A DNA stretch of 64,000 nt from Pontibacter vulgaris (lineage in GTDB: Bacteria > Bacteroidota > Bacteroidia > Cytophagales > Hymenobacteraceae): positions 744,001 through 808,000 of the forward strand of contig NZ_JAJVDH010000002.1 in NCBI RefSeq assembly GCF_022758145.1, in the 5' to 3' direction. Positions 16,751 through 26,272 of the stretch are shown here, one piece after another. The translations under genes and the position numbers were made by a program. The notes below the pieces were generated by a model, which was not told where the DNA came from, ran no database searches, and saw nothing but the letters and a program-made list of their open reading frames with translations. Each line of letters starts with the position of its first letter. Position 1 is the first letter of the stretch.

Positions 16751-19426
16751 TTATACATTGTTTTTCTTTCTGCTGAAGTAACTCTCAGCCACTACAGCAA
16801 TTAATACAAATATACCGGCTCCAATTGCTTGCGCCAGTTCTGGCAAGCTGAGCGGGTGCAAGCCAAAAAACTTATCCAGGAAAGGAGTATAAATAGCGGC
16901 TATCTGCAACAGGAAAGTAAGCGTGGCCATTAGTATAATCAGCGGATTTGTGTTAAGCGAGAATGGCGAGTGGCCGTAAGCCCTGAGGCCGAGTGCGTGC
17001 CCGATCTGGGTAAAACCTATAGTAGCGAAAATCATGGTTTGCCAGCGCGTGTCCTGCAGGTTGGCCGGATCAAAGTATAAAGCACCCATACATAAGGTAA
17101 GGGCCGCAATCAACACACCGGACCAGGATACGTGTATAACATCGTTTTTCTTAAGCACAGACTGATTTGGTGATCGGGGCGGACGTTGCATGGTATCGGC
17201 TTCTGCGGGTTCTGTTCCTAAACCTAGTCCCATCAGGCCATCGGTTAGCAGGTTTAGCCAAAGCAATTGCAACGGACTTAAGGCTACATTTATACTTAGT
17301 AAGGGAGCGCATAGCATTACCAGTACCTTGCCCAGGTTACCACCCAGCGAAAACTTCACAAAACGGATCAGGTTATCATAGATTACGCGGCCCTCTTCTA
17401 CGGCTGCAACTATGGTAGCAAAGTTATCATCGAGCAGTACCATGTCGGAGGCTTCTTTGGCTACATCTGTACCCGTTATGCCCATGGCTACGCCAATATT
17501 AGCTGTTTTCAGAGCGGGTGAGTCGTTTACACCGTCGCCAGTCATGGCTACTACTTCGCCTTTTTTCTGAAGCATTTCCACAATCCGCAACTTATCTTCC
17601 GGCGACACGCGCGCGTAAATTGATACCCGCGATACCACTTCCTCCAGCTCAGCTTCTGAAAGGTTATTCAGCATTTCGCCGGTTACGGCTTCAGGATTGT
17701 CGGTGATGTGCAGTTCTTTGGCAATGGCAGAAGCTGTTAGCGGGTGGTCGCCTGTGATCATGATCGGGCGGATGCCGGCAGTACGACAGGTTGCAACTGC
17801 TGATTTAACGGCTGCACGGGGCGGGTCAATTATCCCCATCATGCCTACAAACGTGAGTTTTTCTTCCAGCGTCTGGCCATTATTTTTAGGCTCCTGCAGC
17901 TTTCTGAAAGCGATACCTAACACCCGCATGCCATTTTGGGCAAGCTCGTTGTTTGCCTCCAGCAGCCTGTTATACCAGTCAGGAGTCATTTGTTCTGACC
18001 GGCCATTCAGCCATACTTTGTCCGTTATTTTAAGCAGACTATCTACAGCCCCCTTGGTACAGGCAAAGTATGGAGAGCGGGAAAAATGTTCGAACGCAGG
18101 AAATTGAGAACCATCAGCAATCACCTGATGCACGGTAGTCATGCGTTTGCGGTTCGAATCGAAGGGCTCTTCGTGCACACGTGGCAAATATTGCCCTATA
18201 GTTTCCTTCTGAAATCCGGCTCGGCTGGCGGCCAGCAGCAAAGCTCCTTCGGTTGGGTCTCCAATTACCTGTGTTTCTTTTCCATCCTCGTTTTTAAGTA
18301 TACTATCGTTGCAAAGTATACCAATGGTAAGCGCCAACGCTGCTCTTTCAGGTACCTTTATACTTCCGTTACTTGAGAAATCGATCTGCTCATCGGGTAG
18401 GTTTATAGTTGTTACCGTCATCCGGTTTTCGGTGAGCGTGCCGGTTTTATCAGAACAGATGATGGTAACAGAGCCAAGGGTTTCCACAGCTGGCAGTTTT
18501 CTCATTAAGGCATTTCGCTTCAGCATGCGTTGTGCCCCGATAGCCAGCGTAATGGTAACTACTGCCGGAAGGCCTTCGGGTACAACAGCAACTGCCAGAC
18601 TCACAGCCGTCAGGAACATATCCTCCAACGGTTCCCCAATCAGTAACCCAATAACCAGCATGAGCGCGGCGGCTGCAAAACCAAGTATAGCCAGTAGTTT
18701 GCCAAGCTGGTCGAGTTGCTTTTGGAGGGGTGTTTGCTTGGTGTCTACTTCCTGGAGAAGATCAGCAATTTTACCCAGTTCGGTTTGCATGCCGGTACCC
18801 ACCACTACAGCTATGCCCCGGCCATAGGCCACATTTGTGCCCAGGTATACCATGTTCTTACGGTCGCCGAGCGGCATGTCGGGTTTCGTGAGCGCTGCCG
18901 ATTCTTTTTCTACTGCCTCTGATTCGCCTGTAAGTGCCGCCTCCTGCACGCGCAGGTTAGCACTCTCCAATACCCGCATATCAGCCGGAACCACGTTGCC
19001 AGCCTCAAGCATTACTATATCGCCTGGCACCAGTTCCTGCGCCGATAGTTCATGTACCATGCCCTCGCGCCGTGCTCTTACTGTTGGCACCACCATGCGC
19101 TTAAGAGCAGCCATCGCTTTTTCAGCCCTGTATTCCTGTATAAAACCCAGCACCCCGAACAAAACCACAATAGCAAGTATGGCTATCGTTTCAATGTCTT
19201 TTCCTAAGAAAGCGGAAATAATAGCCGCTACAACCAAGATCAGCACCATTGTTTGCGTAAACTGTTCCCACAGCATGCGGAGCGGGCCTTTGCCGGCACG
19301 TTCCTGCAATTGGTTGTAGCCATACTTTGTTAACCGCTCACTTGCTTCAGAATCACTGAGCCCGTTCTCTGAAGAACCCAGGTTTTTAAGAACCTCACTT
19401 GCGGATTGTGTATGCCAGTTACTCAT
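16751..19426 (-). CDS. Cation-translocating P-type ATPase (P2A, Ca2+-type)
   Basis: This 891-residue membrane pump has a cation_ATPase_N domain (MSNWHTQSASEVLKNLGSSENGLSDSEA), the actuator motif TGES, M4 VAVVPEGLPAVVT (PEGLP is the ion-binding kink of P2A pumps), and the phosphorylation Asp in CSDKTGTLT. The nucleotide-binding domain holds FDSNRKRM and the hinge TGDGVNDSPALK. M5-M6 include NLLTDGLMGLGLGTEP, where N and D are Ca ligands. The likely job is ATP-driven export of Ca2+ or another cation. The gene stands alone and convergent to the DAHP synthase gene. Confidence 0.93.
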   Translation of the reverse strand: MSNWHTQSASEVLKNLGSSENGLSDSEASERLTKYGYNQLQERAGKGPLRMLWEQFTQTMVLILVVAAIISAFLGKDIETIAILAIVVLFGVLGFIQEYRAEKAMAALKRMVVPTVRARREGMVHELSAQELVPGDIVMLEAGNVVPADMRVLESANLRVQEAALTGESEAVEKESAALTKPDMPLGDRKNMVYLGTNVAYGRGIAVVVGTGMQTELGKIADLLQEVDTKQTPLQKQLDQLGKLLAILGFAAAALMLVIGLLIGEPLEDMFLTAVSLAVAVVPEGLPAVVTITLAIGAQRMLKRNALMRKLPAVETLGSVTIICSDKTGTLTENRMTVTTINLPDEQIDFSSNGSIKVPERAALALTIGILCNDSILKNEDGKETQVIGDPTEGALLLAASRAGFQKETIGQYLPRVHEEPFDSNRKRMTTVHQVIADGSQFPAFEHFSRSPYFACTKGAVDSLLKITDKVWLNGRSEQMTPDWYNRLLEANNELAQNGMRVLGIAFRKLQEPKNNGQTLEEKLTFVGMMGIIDPPRAAVKSAVATCRTAGIRPIMITGDHPLTASAIAKELHITDNPEAVTGEMLNNLSEAELEEVVSRVSIYARVSPEDKLRIVEMLQKKGEVVAMTGDGVNDSPALKTANIGVAMGITGTDVAKEASDMVLLDDNFATIVAAVEEGRVIYDNLIRFVKFSLGGNLGKVLVMLCAPLLSINVALSPLQLLWLNLLTDGLMGLGLGTEPAEADTMQRPPRSPNQSVLKKNDVIHVSWSGVLIAALTLCMGALYFDPANLQDTRWQTMIFATIGFTQIGHALGLRAYGHSPFSLNTNPLIILMATLTFLLQIAAIYTPFLDKFFGLHPLSLPELAQAIGAGIFVLIAVVAESYFSRKKNNV

Positions 19427-19589
19427 GATATGCCGGTTATAGTGGTGTGCTAAAGTTGTAAAAGCAAATTTTATAGTTGTAAGTAAATTATAAGGTGTTG
19501 GTTTAAAGGGTTATATAGTGTAAGTAACTTTATTGTTTCGATTATGTTTTAAGTAGTAGTTTATACGAATGCCAGGCCACAGGAAATAC

Positions 19590-19621
19590 TTTGCTGCTGG
19601 CTGTATCATCGCGTATCTTTG
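19590..19621 (+). promoter_or_regulatory. Promoter of the aroB-aroA operon
   Basis: TTTG (19,590-19,593), 20 nt, then TATCTTTG (19,614-19,621) is an exact match to the Bacteroidota TTTG-N19/20-TAnnTTTG pattern. A leader of about 100 nt follows. The rest of the 300-bp gap (19,427-19,727) holds only octamer copies. Confidence 0.6.
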
Positions 19622-19727
19622 TATACATTCATTTAAAGTATGAGCAAAGTATAAATTGCCTGTACTTCCCGAATCTAACTTATACTTTGCTTTCGCCTTT
19701 AAGGAGCGCAGGCAAGAGAACAAGAGC

Positions 19728-20762
19728 ATGAATACTGTACATATTGGCGCTGATGCCTTATCCCAGCTTGCTGAAAACCTGCGAAACCGTGCATTTAGTA
19801 AGGTGGCTGTGCTGGTTGATGAAAATACCTTACACCACTGCTACCCGCTGGTAAAGCCATACTTGCCGGAGCACGACCTTATCCGGATCCAAAGCGGCGA
19901 AGAGCACAAAACTTTGCAAACGTGCGAGTACATCTGGCAACGCATGACGGAGCTGAACCTGGACCGCTGGTCGGTGCTGGTGAATTTAGGTGGAGGCGTA
20001 ATAGGCGATATGGGTGGTTTTTGTGCAGCCGTGTTTAAGCGCGGGTTATACTTTGTGCAGGTGCCAACTACGCTGCTGGCCCAGGTAGATGCCAGTGTGG
20101 GCGGCAAAACCGGTATCGATTTCCACGGACTCAAAAACCATATCGGCGTTTACCAGGAGCCACAGGCGGTATTTATTTATCCCCCGTTTTTACAAACACT
20201 TTCGCCGCGGCAAATTAAATCCGGGTATGCCGAGATCATTAAACATTGGCTTATTGCTGATGCTGGCGCTTTTCAGGAGCAACGCCATGTAGGTTTGTTT
20301 ACCGAGGATTGGGAAGAACTGATACGGCACTCGGTAAGTATAAAATCCAGGGTAGTGGAGGCAGACCCGCTGGAAGGTGGCTACCGCAAAGTGCTTAATT
20401 TTGGACATACCGTTGGGCATGCCGTAGAAAGTTATTTACTGGAAAAACCTGGCCGCGAACTGCTACACGGCGAAGCTATTGCCATTGGTATGCTGTGCGA
20501 AGCTTATTTATCAGTAAAAAAAGAATTGCTGACGCAGCAGGAACTGGACAGGATAGAGACTTTTCTGATTTCAATTTATGAAAAGGTGCAGTTAAGTGAC
20601 GATGATATAAAAACACTGGCCTTTTTAACATTGCAGGATAAGAAGAATACCCGTACTACTATAAACTGTACCTTGCTTAATGGCATTGGCAGCGCCGTAT
20701 ACGACCAGCCTGTTACAGTGCAGGAAATTCAGGAATCCTTACGTTATTATTCATTACTATGA
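19728..20762 (+). CDS. aroB: 3-dehydroquinate synthase
   Basis: This 344-residue NAD- and metal-dependent enzyme converts DAHP to 3-dehydroquinate. Visible blocks are VNLGGGVIGDMGGFCA (NAD binding), FVQVPTTLLAQVDASVGGKTGID, the metal ligand Glu in GYAEIIKHW, and the His ligands in LNFGHTVGHAVES and LLHGEAIAIGM. The start is the ATG at 19,728, with an AAGGAGCG stretch 20 bp upstream; the longer frame from 19,656 has no family similarity. The stop overlaps the aroA start (ATGA), so the two are translationally coupled. Confidence 0.95.
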   Translation: MNTVHIGADALSQLAENLRNRAFSKVAVLVDENTLHHCYPLVKPYLPEHDLIRIQSGEEHKTLQTCEYIWQRMTELNLDRWSVLVNLGGGVIGDMGGFCAAVFKRGLYFVQVPTTLLAQVDASVGGKTGIDFHGLKNHIGVYQEPQAVFIYPPFLQTLSPRQIKSGYAEIIKHWLIADAGAFQEQRHVGLFTEDWEELIRHSVSIKSRVVEADPLEGGYRKVLNFGHTVGHAVESYLLEKPGRELLHGEAIAIGMLCEAYLSVKKELLTQQELDRIETFLISIYEKVQLSDDDIKTLAFLTLQDKKNTRTTINCTLLNGIGSAVYDQPVTVQEIQESLRYYSLL

Positions 20763-21988
20763 GCAATTGCCTCACCCTTAGCCACGCAAATGGCATACTT
20801 AAAGGAAGTATAAACCTGCCTGCATCTAAAAGCGAGGCCAACCGTGCGCTCATTATTTCTGCTTTATCCGGCGCCGGGGCACAACTGCATAACCTTTCCG
20901 AAGCTAACGATACCCAACTGCTGCAACGCCTGCTGAAAAGCGATGCTGAAGCAATAGATGCAGAAGATGCCGGCACTGTAATGCGTTTTTTAACAGCGTA
21001 TTATGCTATAACGGGCCAGCAAAAAACGCTTACCGGAACTGCCCGCATGTGCAAGCGGCCTATAAAAGTATTGGTTGATGCCTTACGCGAACTTGGTGCA
21101 AGTATAGATTACTTGGGAGAAGAGGGTTATCCACCGCTAAAAATAAATGGCTTTGAAGGAAATGGCAACAATACCTTAAAGATCCGAAGCGACATTAGTA
21201 GCCAGTATATTTCTGCTTTGCTGATGATAGCGCCGCTGTTACCTGATGGCCTTGAACTGGAGTTGGAAGGCAAGATCGGATCGAGGCCATACATCGAAAT
21301 GACGCTCTCGCTGATGAAGGAATTTGGCGTTGAAGCTGATTTTACTGGCAATAAAATTACAGTTGCGCATCAGAAGTATAAACCGGCATCCTATACCATA
21401 GAGCCCGATTGGTCTGCGGCGAGTTACTGGTATAGTATGGTGGCGCTGGCACGCGAGGCTGATATTTTTCTGCCCGGCTTAAAGCAGCAGTCTTTGCAGG
21501 GCGACAGGGCAATTGCAGATATTATGAACCGGCTGGGCGTTTATACTTTGTTCTCGGAAGATGGGGTGCAGTTAATAAAAAAGCACCATGAAAAAGTAGT
21601 GGCTTTTGACTTTACACATTGCCCCGATCTGGCCCAGACTATAGTTGCGCTTTGTGCCGCATTGGGTGTTACCATTGATATGACCGGGGTTGAAAGCCTT
21701 CGCATAAAAGAAACCGATCGCATCCAGGCCTTGCAAATAGAGGTGCTGAGCATGGGCACATCGCTGCAGGAAATTACGGCGGGTGTTTTCCGGATGGAGC
21801 CTGCATTGCTTACAAAACGCGAGCTGACTTTCCGGACGTACCAGGACCATCGCATGGCTATGGCTTTTGCGCCGATTGCCTTACTGGAGCCTGTACATAT
21901 ACAAGACCCGGGCGTGGTGCGTAAATCGTACCCGCGTTTCTGGGAAGACCTGGAGAAAGTAGGATTTGAAGTGAAGTATGACTACTAG
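20759..21988 (+). CDS. aroA: 3-phosphoshikimate 1-carboxyvinyltransferase (EPSP synthase)
   Basis: This 409-residue shikimate-pathway enzyme joins shikimate-3-phosphate and PEP. Visible blocks are the N-terminal SINLPASKSEANRALI (Lys/Ser substrate contacts), DAGTVMRFLTA, GTARMCKRPIKVL, SDISSQYISALLMIAPLL, GSRPYIEMTL, the Asp in HCPDLAQTIVALC, LRIKETDRIQAL and the C-terminal TYQDHRMAMAFAP. It overlaps aroB by 4 bp and the next gene by 11 bp, so the three form an operon. Confidence 0.95.
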   Translation: MSNCLTLSHANGILKGSINLPASKSEANRALIISALSGAGAQLHNLSEANDTQLLQRLLKSDAEAIDAEDAGTVMRFLTAYYAITGQQKTLTGTARMCKRPIKVLVDALRELGASIDYLGEEGYPPLKINGFEGNGNNTLKIRSDISSQYISALLMIAPLLPDGLELELEGKIGSRPYIEMTLSLMKEFGVEADFTGNKITVAHQKYKPASYTIEPDWSAASYWYSMVALAREADIFLPGLKQQSLQGDRAIADIMNRLGVYTLFSEDGVQLIKKHHEKVVAFDFTHCPDLAQTIVALCAALGVTIDMTGVESLRIKETDRIQALQIEVLSMGTSLQEITAGVFRMEPALLTKRELTFRTYQDHRMAMAFAPIALLEPVHIQDPGVVRKSYPRFWEDLEKVGFEVKYDY

Positions 21989-22499
21989 CAGGCGTTTATA
22001 TGGCGATGCCAACCTGATAGAAGAACAGCTCAGGCAGATGGAACTGGTTGAAACTGCTGCCGGCGGCTGGGCTTCTGTGTATAAAAATCCTGAAACGGGT
22101 GCTTTCTGGATGAAGTATTACGCTACAGCCGCAACGCAGGGCGGAGGTTATCTAACGCTGCTCAAATTACCAGTTCCCACTACAGATGAGTTGATACAAA
22201 TAGCCATTCATACTCTTTTTGAGGATGAAATGGTAGCTGCTATACTTCGCCTGCTGGATGAAGAACAGATTGAAAAGAAGGATTTTCGGCTGCCATTGAT
22301 AGAGAAACTGGAAGAACTGAACCTGGCCAATTCGGAAGAAAAAAGGCGGGCGCAGCAACTTATAAAACTAGCCGCCCTTGATGACCCCATGAACCGGCGC
22401 GAGTTGCTACATAAAACAGCCGAAGAGGTTAAGAAAGAGGCTGCATACTTCCAACGTATAGCTGAAAGAGCGCAGCGACTGTTAAAACTACCTGAATAA
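21978..22499 (+). CDS. Unknown protein with an Imm27-like N-terminal motif
   Basis: This 173-residue soluble protein has the N-terminal segment GGWASVYKNPETGAFWMKYY followed by QGGGYLTLLKLP. It recalls the W-LYRDP-xGxYWE-GGG pattern of the Imm27 immunity-like family. The rest is highly charged and helical (EEQIEKKDFRLPLIEKLEEL, EEVKKEAAYFQRIAERAQRLLKL). It overlaps aroA by 11 bp and its stop is directly adjacent to the convergent stop at 22,500 with no spacer. No toxin gene is nearby, so an immunity role is unsupported. Function is unknown. Confidence 0.65.
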   Translation: MTTSRRLYGDANLIEEQLRQMELVETAAGGWASVYKNPETGAFWMKYYATAATQGGGYLTLLKLPVPTTDELIQIAIHTLFEDEMVAAILRLLDEEQIEKKDFRLPLIEKLEELNLANSEEKRRAQQLIKLAALDDPMNRRELLHKTAEEVKKEAAYFQRIAERAQRLLKLPE

Positions 22500-23282
22500 T
22501 TACAAATCTCCTTTTACCTCCTGCATAAGCCTCTGCAGGTAAGCCGGCGCCTGTAATAACCTGCTGCCGTACCAACTAAACATTTCGCCATCCACTATTT
22601 TTATACTTGCCTGTGGGCAGAGTTCTTTAAACTCGGTTATATGTTTTTCATGAAAGGGGTAAGGCTCCGACGATAAAAGTATAAGCTGTGGATTAGCCTG
22701 CTGTAATTTCCCGGGAGTAATTTCAGGATAGCGGTCTAAATCAGCGAAAGCATTTTCCAAGCCACAGTGGCAGAGTATATGATGAATAAAATTGTTGCCC
22801 CCAACAGCCATATAAGGTTTGCGCCAGATAAAATAAGCTGTTTTTATACTTTGCTGCGCTGGCTGTAAGTTTTCAAAACCAGATTTTATACTTTGTATGA
22901 GTTGGCCGGCTTTTGCTTCTGTGCCTGTCAGTTGGCTTACCTGCTGCATCATTTCCAGCGCATCCTGTAAAGTATAAATATCGCTCATCCATACTTTATA
23001 CTTTGCCTGCAGTTGCTCAATTCCTTCTTTATAGTTCTCTTCCTTATTCCCGATGATCAGGTCGGGTTGCAGCTGGTCTATTACATCAAACTTAAAATTT
23101 TTGGTGCCGCCAACTATGGTTTTATACTTTACCTGCTCCCTTGGGTGAATGCAGAATTTTGTAATGCCAACTATCCGATCTCCTAGGCCCAGGTCAAAAA
23201 GCAATTCGGTTTGCGACGGCACCAATGATACAATGCGCTTAGGCAAGTATGGCAGCGTTATCTGGTGGCCTGTTTGGTCCAT
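22500..23282 (-). CDS. Helical-backbone metal receptor / BtuF-like binding protein without signal peptide
   Basis: This 260-residue protein has the type III periplasmic-binding fold blocks KRIVSLVPSQTELLFDLGLGDRIVGIT, DVIDQLQPDLIIGNKEENYKEGIEQL and PQLILLSSEPYPFHEKH. These resemble BtuF, the vitamin B12 and haem binding proteins. No signal peptide or lipobox is seen from the ATG at 23,282 (an upstream GTG at 23,291 adds only three residues), and no ABC permease or ATPase is adjacent. It may be a cytoplasmic or orphan binding protein; the ligand is unknown. Confidence 0.8.
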   Translation of the reverse strand: MDQTGHQITLPYLPKRIVSLVPSQTELLFDLGLGDRIVGITKFCIHPREQVKYKTIVGGTKNFKFDVIDQLQPDLIIGNKEENYKEGIEQLQAKYKVWMSDIYTLQDALEMMQQVSQLTGTEAKAGQLIQSIKSGFENLQPAQQSIKTAYFIWRKPYMAVGGNNFIHHILCHCGLENAFADLDRYPEITPGKLQQANPQLILLSSEPYPFHEKHITEFKELCPQASIKIVDGEMFSWYGSRLLQAPAYLQRLMQEVKGDL

Positions 23283-23313
23283 GGTTATCACTTCAGGTAA
23301 GTATAAATTATAG

Positions 23314-23359
23314 AAACTATAAACCCCATAGTTCTTTCGATACCATGGGGTTTATAGTT
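23314..23359. terminator. Hairpin between the binding-protein and M42 peptidase genes
   Basis: AAACTATAAACCCCA (23,314-23,328) pairs with TGGGGTTTATAGTT (23,346-23,359). It lies downstream of the M42 peptidase gene on the minus strand. Confidence 0.75.
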
Positions 23360-23377
23360 GTAAAATATGGTAGAATG

Positions 23378-24448
23378 TTATTTCAGGTAACGGAAATCCT
23401 GCTTGTCTTCTATCTTAAGTATAGTTTCGTAAATAAGGTCGATCACATTCTGAACATCATTTTTGTGCACGGTTTCTACGGTGGTGTGCATATACTTCAG
23501 CGGCAACGAAATAAGTGCCGATGCCACACCTGCATTAGAGTATGCAAAAGCATCGGTATCGGTGCCTGTAGCACGTGAAACAGCCGAGCGCTGGAATGGT
23601 ATTTCTTTCTCTTTTGCCGTGTTGATGATCAGATCGCGCACGTTGTTTTGTACGGCAGGGCCATAAGCAATTACAGGGCCTTTGCCGCAATGGATATCGC
23701 CACTGTTCTTTTTGTCGTACATTGGCGACTGCGTATCATGGGTTACGTCGGTAATAATGGCTACATCCGGGTTAATGCGGTGTGCGATCATTTCGGCGCC
23801 ACGCAAGCCAATTTCTTCCTGCACAGCATTTACAATGTATAAACCAAACGGCAGTTTGTGCTTGCGCTCTTTTATCATGCGGGCCACTTCGGCAATCATA
23901 AAGCCACCGATACGGTTATCCAGGGCACGGCCAACGTAGAACTTGTCGTTCATAACGGTAAACTCGTCTTCGAAAGTAGCTACGCAACCAACGTGTATGC
24001 CCATTTCTTCCACTTCTTCACGGCTGCTGGCGCCGCAGTCAAGGAACACGGTTTCTAAAGTTGGAGCCTTGTCGTTTTCTACTTTTCGCACGTGTATGGC
24101 CGGCCATCCGAAAATAGCTTTTACAACACCTTTTGAAGTATAAATATTTACGCGTTTTGATGGCGCGATCAGGGCATCGGAGCCGCCGTTGCGCTTCAGG
24201 TAAATATAACCTTCGGGTGTAATGTAGTTTACAAACCAGGAGATTTCATCGGCGTGTGCCTCAATCACAACTTTATAGTCTGCTTCCGGATTTATAACAC
24301 CTACAACAGTACCGTATGTATCTACAAAGTACTCATCAATATATGGTTTTACATACTCTAACCATAGTTTCTGGCCTTCTACCTCGAAACCGGTCGGGGA
24401 GGAGTTATTTAAATATTTCTCAAGGAAATCGAATGATTCTTGTCGCAT
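23378..24448 (-). CDS. M42 family metallopeptidase (glutamyl aminopeptidase/endoglucanase type)
   Basis: This 356-residue cytosolic co-catalytic metallo-aminopeptidase shows the ligand His/Asp in VIEAHADEISWFV, the shared Asp in VGRALDNRIGG, the catalytic Glu pair in NAVQEEIGLRGA, the Asp in ITDVTHD and the His in LKYMHTTVETVHKNDV. The length matches tetrahedral/dodecameric TET-type peptidases. The ATG at 24,448 is used; the codon before it is TTG. Confidence 0.93.
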   Translation of the reverse strand: MRQESFDFLEKYLNNSSPTGFEVEGQKLWLEYVKPYIDEYFVDTYGTVVGVINPEADYKVVIEAHADEISWFVNYITPEGYIYLKRNGGSDALIAPSKRVNIYTSKGVVKAIFGWPAIHVRKVENDKAPTLETVFLDCGASSREEVEEMGIHVGCVATFEDEFTVMNDKFYVGRALDNRIGGFMIAEVARMIKERKHKLPFGLYIVNAVQEEIGLRGAEMIAHRINPDVAIITDVTHDTQSPMYDKKNSGDIHCGKGPVIAYGPAVQNNVRDLIINTAKEKEIPFQRSAVSRATGTDTDAFAYSNAGVASALISLPLKYMHTTVETVHKNDVQNVIDLIYETILKIEDKQDFRYLK

Positions 24449-24534
24449 CAATGTCAGTTAACAATTATCAATAATTAATTATCAGAGATAACGGGCAGCA
24501 GCAGGCTTTGTTCACAGCCGCTCTTTAAACGCTG

Positions 24535-26094
24535 TTATAACGGAATATTGCCGTGCTTCTTGCGTGGTAACTGCACAGCCTTATTTTCCAGCATTTTAAA
24601 TGCCTTGATCAGCTTGGCTCTTGTTTCAGAAGGCGTAATTACCTCATCTATAAAGCCACGGTGAGCCGCACGGTATGGTGTGGCAAACTTGTCTTTATAC
24701 TCCTGTACTTTCTCAGCCAGTTTAGCTGCAGGGTCTTCAGCAGTTGCAATTTCACGTTTGAAGATGATCTCGGCCGCACCTTGCGCACCCATTACCGCAA
24801 TTTCGGCAGTTGGCCAGGCATAGTTCATATCAGCACCAATGTGCTTGGAGTTCATTACATCATAAGCACCACCATAAGCTTTGCGGGTAATTACAGTAAT
24901 GCGCGGCACCGTAGCTTCGCAGAATGCATAAAGCAACTTGGCGCCGTTGGTAATAATGCCACGCCATTCCTGGTCGGTGCCCGGCAGGAAGCCCGGAACG
25001 TCTTCCAGAACAAGCAGTGGTACGTTAAAGCTGTCGCAGAAACGAACGAAGCGGGCTGCTTTGGTGCTGGCATTAATATCAAGTACGCCGGCAAGTACGG
25101 CTGGCTGGTTACCAACTATACCTATACTGCGGCCACCCAAACGGGCAAAGCCTACTACTATGTTCTCGCCAAAGTTTTTATGTACTTCAAAGAATGAATC
25201 TGTATCAATTATACCTTCAATTACCTCACGTATATCGTAAGGCTGGTTCGGGTTTTCAGGTATGATAGTATCAAGTACAGAGCGGGTTTCATCGGCCTGT
25301 GGTTCGTAAGGAACAAAAGGAGGCAGCTCTTCGCAGTTTTGCGGAATATAGCTAAGCAGTGTTTTAATGTAATTGATACACTCTACCTCGTTGGCGCAGG
25401 AGAAGTGCGTAACACCGCTTTTAGAACTATGGGTGCTGGCACCACCAAGTTCTTCAGAAGTTACATTCTCATGCGTTACCGTTTTTACTACGTTCGGGCC
25501 TGTTACAAACATATAAGAGGTGTTTTCCACCATCATGATAAAGTCTGTAATGGCCGGAGAGTATACTGCACCACCAGCGCATGGACCCATAATAGCCGAA
25601 ATCTGCGGGATTACACCCGAAGCCAGCGTATTACGGTAGAAAATATCGGCATAACCGCCAAGCGATACCACACCCTCCTGGATACGGGCGCCACCAGAAT
25701 CGTTGAGGCCAATAACCGGAGCGCCGTTTTTCATGGCCAGTTCCATTATCTTCACAATCTTCTCGGCGTGAGTTTCGGAAAGCGAACCACCTAAAACTGT
25801 AAAGTCTTGTGAAAAAACATACACCAGGCGGCCATTAATGGTACCATAACCTGTAACCACACCATCGCCCAGGAAATACTGTTTATCAAGGCCGAAATCT
25901 TTAGAACGGTGCATCACAAACTTGCCAACTTCCTCAAAAGAGTTTTCATCCATTAACAGGTGGATACGCTCTCGGGCGGTTAATTTTCCTTTCTGGTGTT
26001 GTGCATCTATTCTGTCTTGTCCTCCGCCCAAAAGCGCCTCGGCGTTCTTACGCTCCAGCGTTTCGATCTGGCTTTGTCTGATTTCTCCTGCCAT
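24535..26094 (-). CDS. Acyl-CoA carboxylase carboxyltransferase (beta) subunit
   Basis: This 519-residue crotonase-fold carboxyltransferase belongs to the propionyl/methylcrotonyl-CoA carboxylase type. It carries [27 protein letters not shown], the acyl-CoA oxyanion hole block [39 protein letters not shown], the biotin-site block [13 protein letters not shown] and [24 protein letters not shown]. It would carboxylate an acyl-CoA from biotin; no biotin carboxylase subunit is adjacent. The ATG at 26,094 is chosen. A TAAATTTG box on the minus strand (26,150-26,143) lies between it and the longer alternative start. Confidence 0.93.
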   Translation of the reverse strand: MAGEIRQSQIETLERKNAEALLGGGQDRIDAQHQKGKLTARERIHLLMDENSFEEVGKFVMHRSKDFGLDKQYFLGDGVVTGYGTINGRLVYVFSQDFTVLGGSLSETHAEKIVKIMELAMKNGAPVIGLNDSGGARIQEGVVSLGGYADIFYRNTLASGVIPQISAIMGPCAGGAVYSPAITDFIMMVENTSYMFVTGPNVVKTVTHENVTSEELGGASTHSSKSGVTHFSCANEVECINYIKTLLSYIPQNCEELPPFVPYEPQADETRSVLDTIIPENPNQPYDIREVIEGIIDTDSFFEVHKNFGENIVVGFARLGGRSIGIVGNQPAVLAGVLDINASTKAARFVRFCDSFNVPLLVLEDVPGFLPGTDQEWRGIITNGAKLLYAFCEATVPRITVITRKAYGGAYDVMNSKHIGADMNYAWPTAEIAVMGAQGAAEIIFKREIATAEDPAAKLAEKVQEYKDKFATPYRAAHRGFIDEVITPSETRAKLIKAFKMLENKAVQLPRKKHGNIPL

Positions 26095-26225
26095 GTATGT
26101 AATTGTATAGCTTACTTGTGTAGTTCTGAATGTATTGTGTTTCAAATTTAAAAACTCTGCTCCTAAATCTGCTACAATTGCATTATTTTTTAAATATATA
26201 GCTTCTATAAATATAACTATAAACA

Positions 26226-26260
26226 AAAAGGCCGCCCTGGTTGGGCGGCCTTTTGCTATG
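26226..26260 (-). terminator. Terminator of clpC
   Basis: AAAGGCCGCCC with GGGCGGCCTTT separated by a short loop, with flanking A/T tracts, directly downstream of the clpC stop codon. Confidence 0.8.
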
Positions 26261-26272
26261 TTTTAAATTGAA

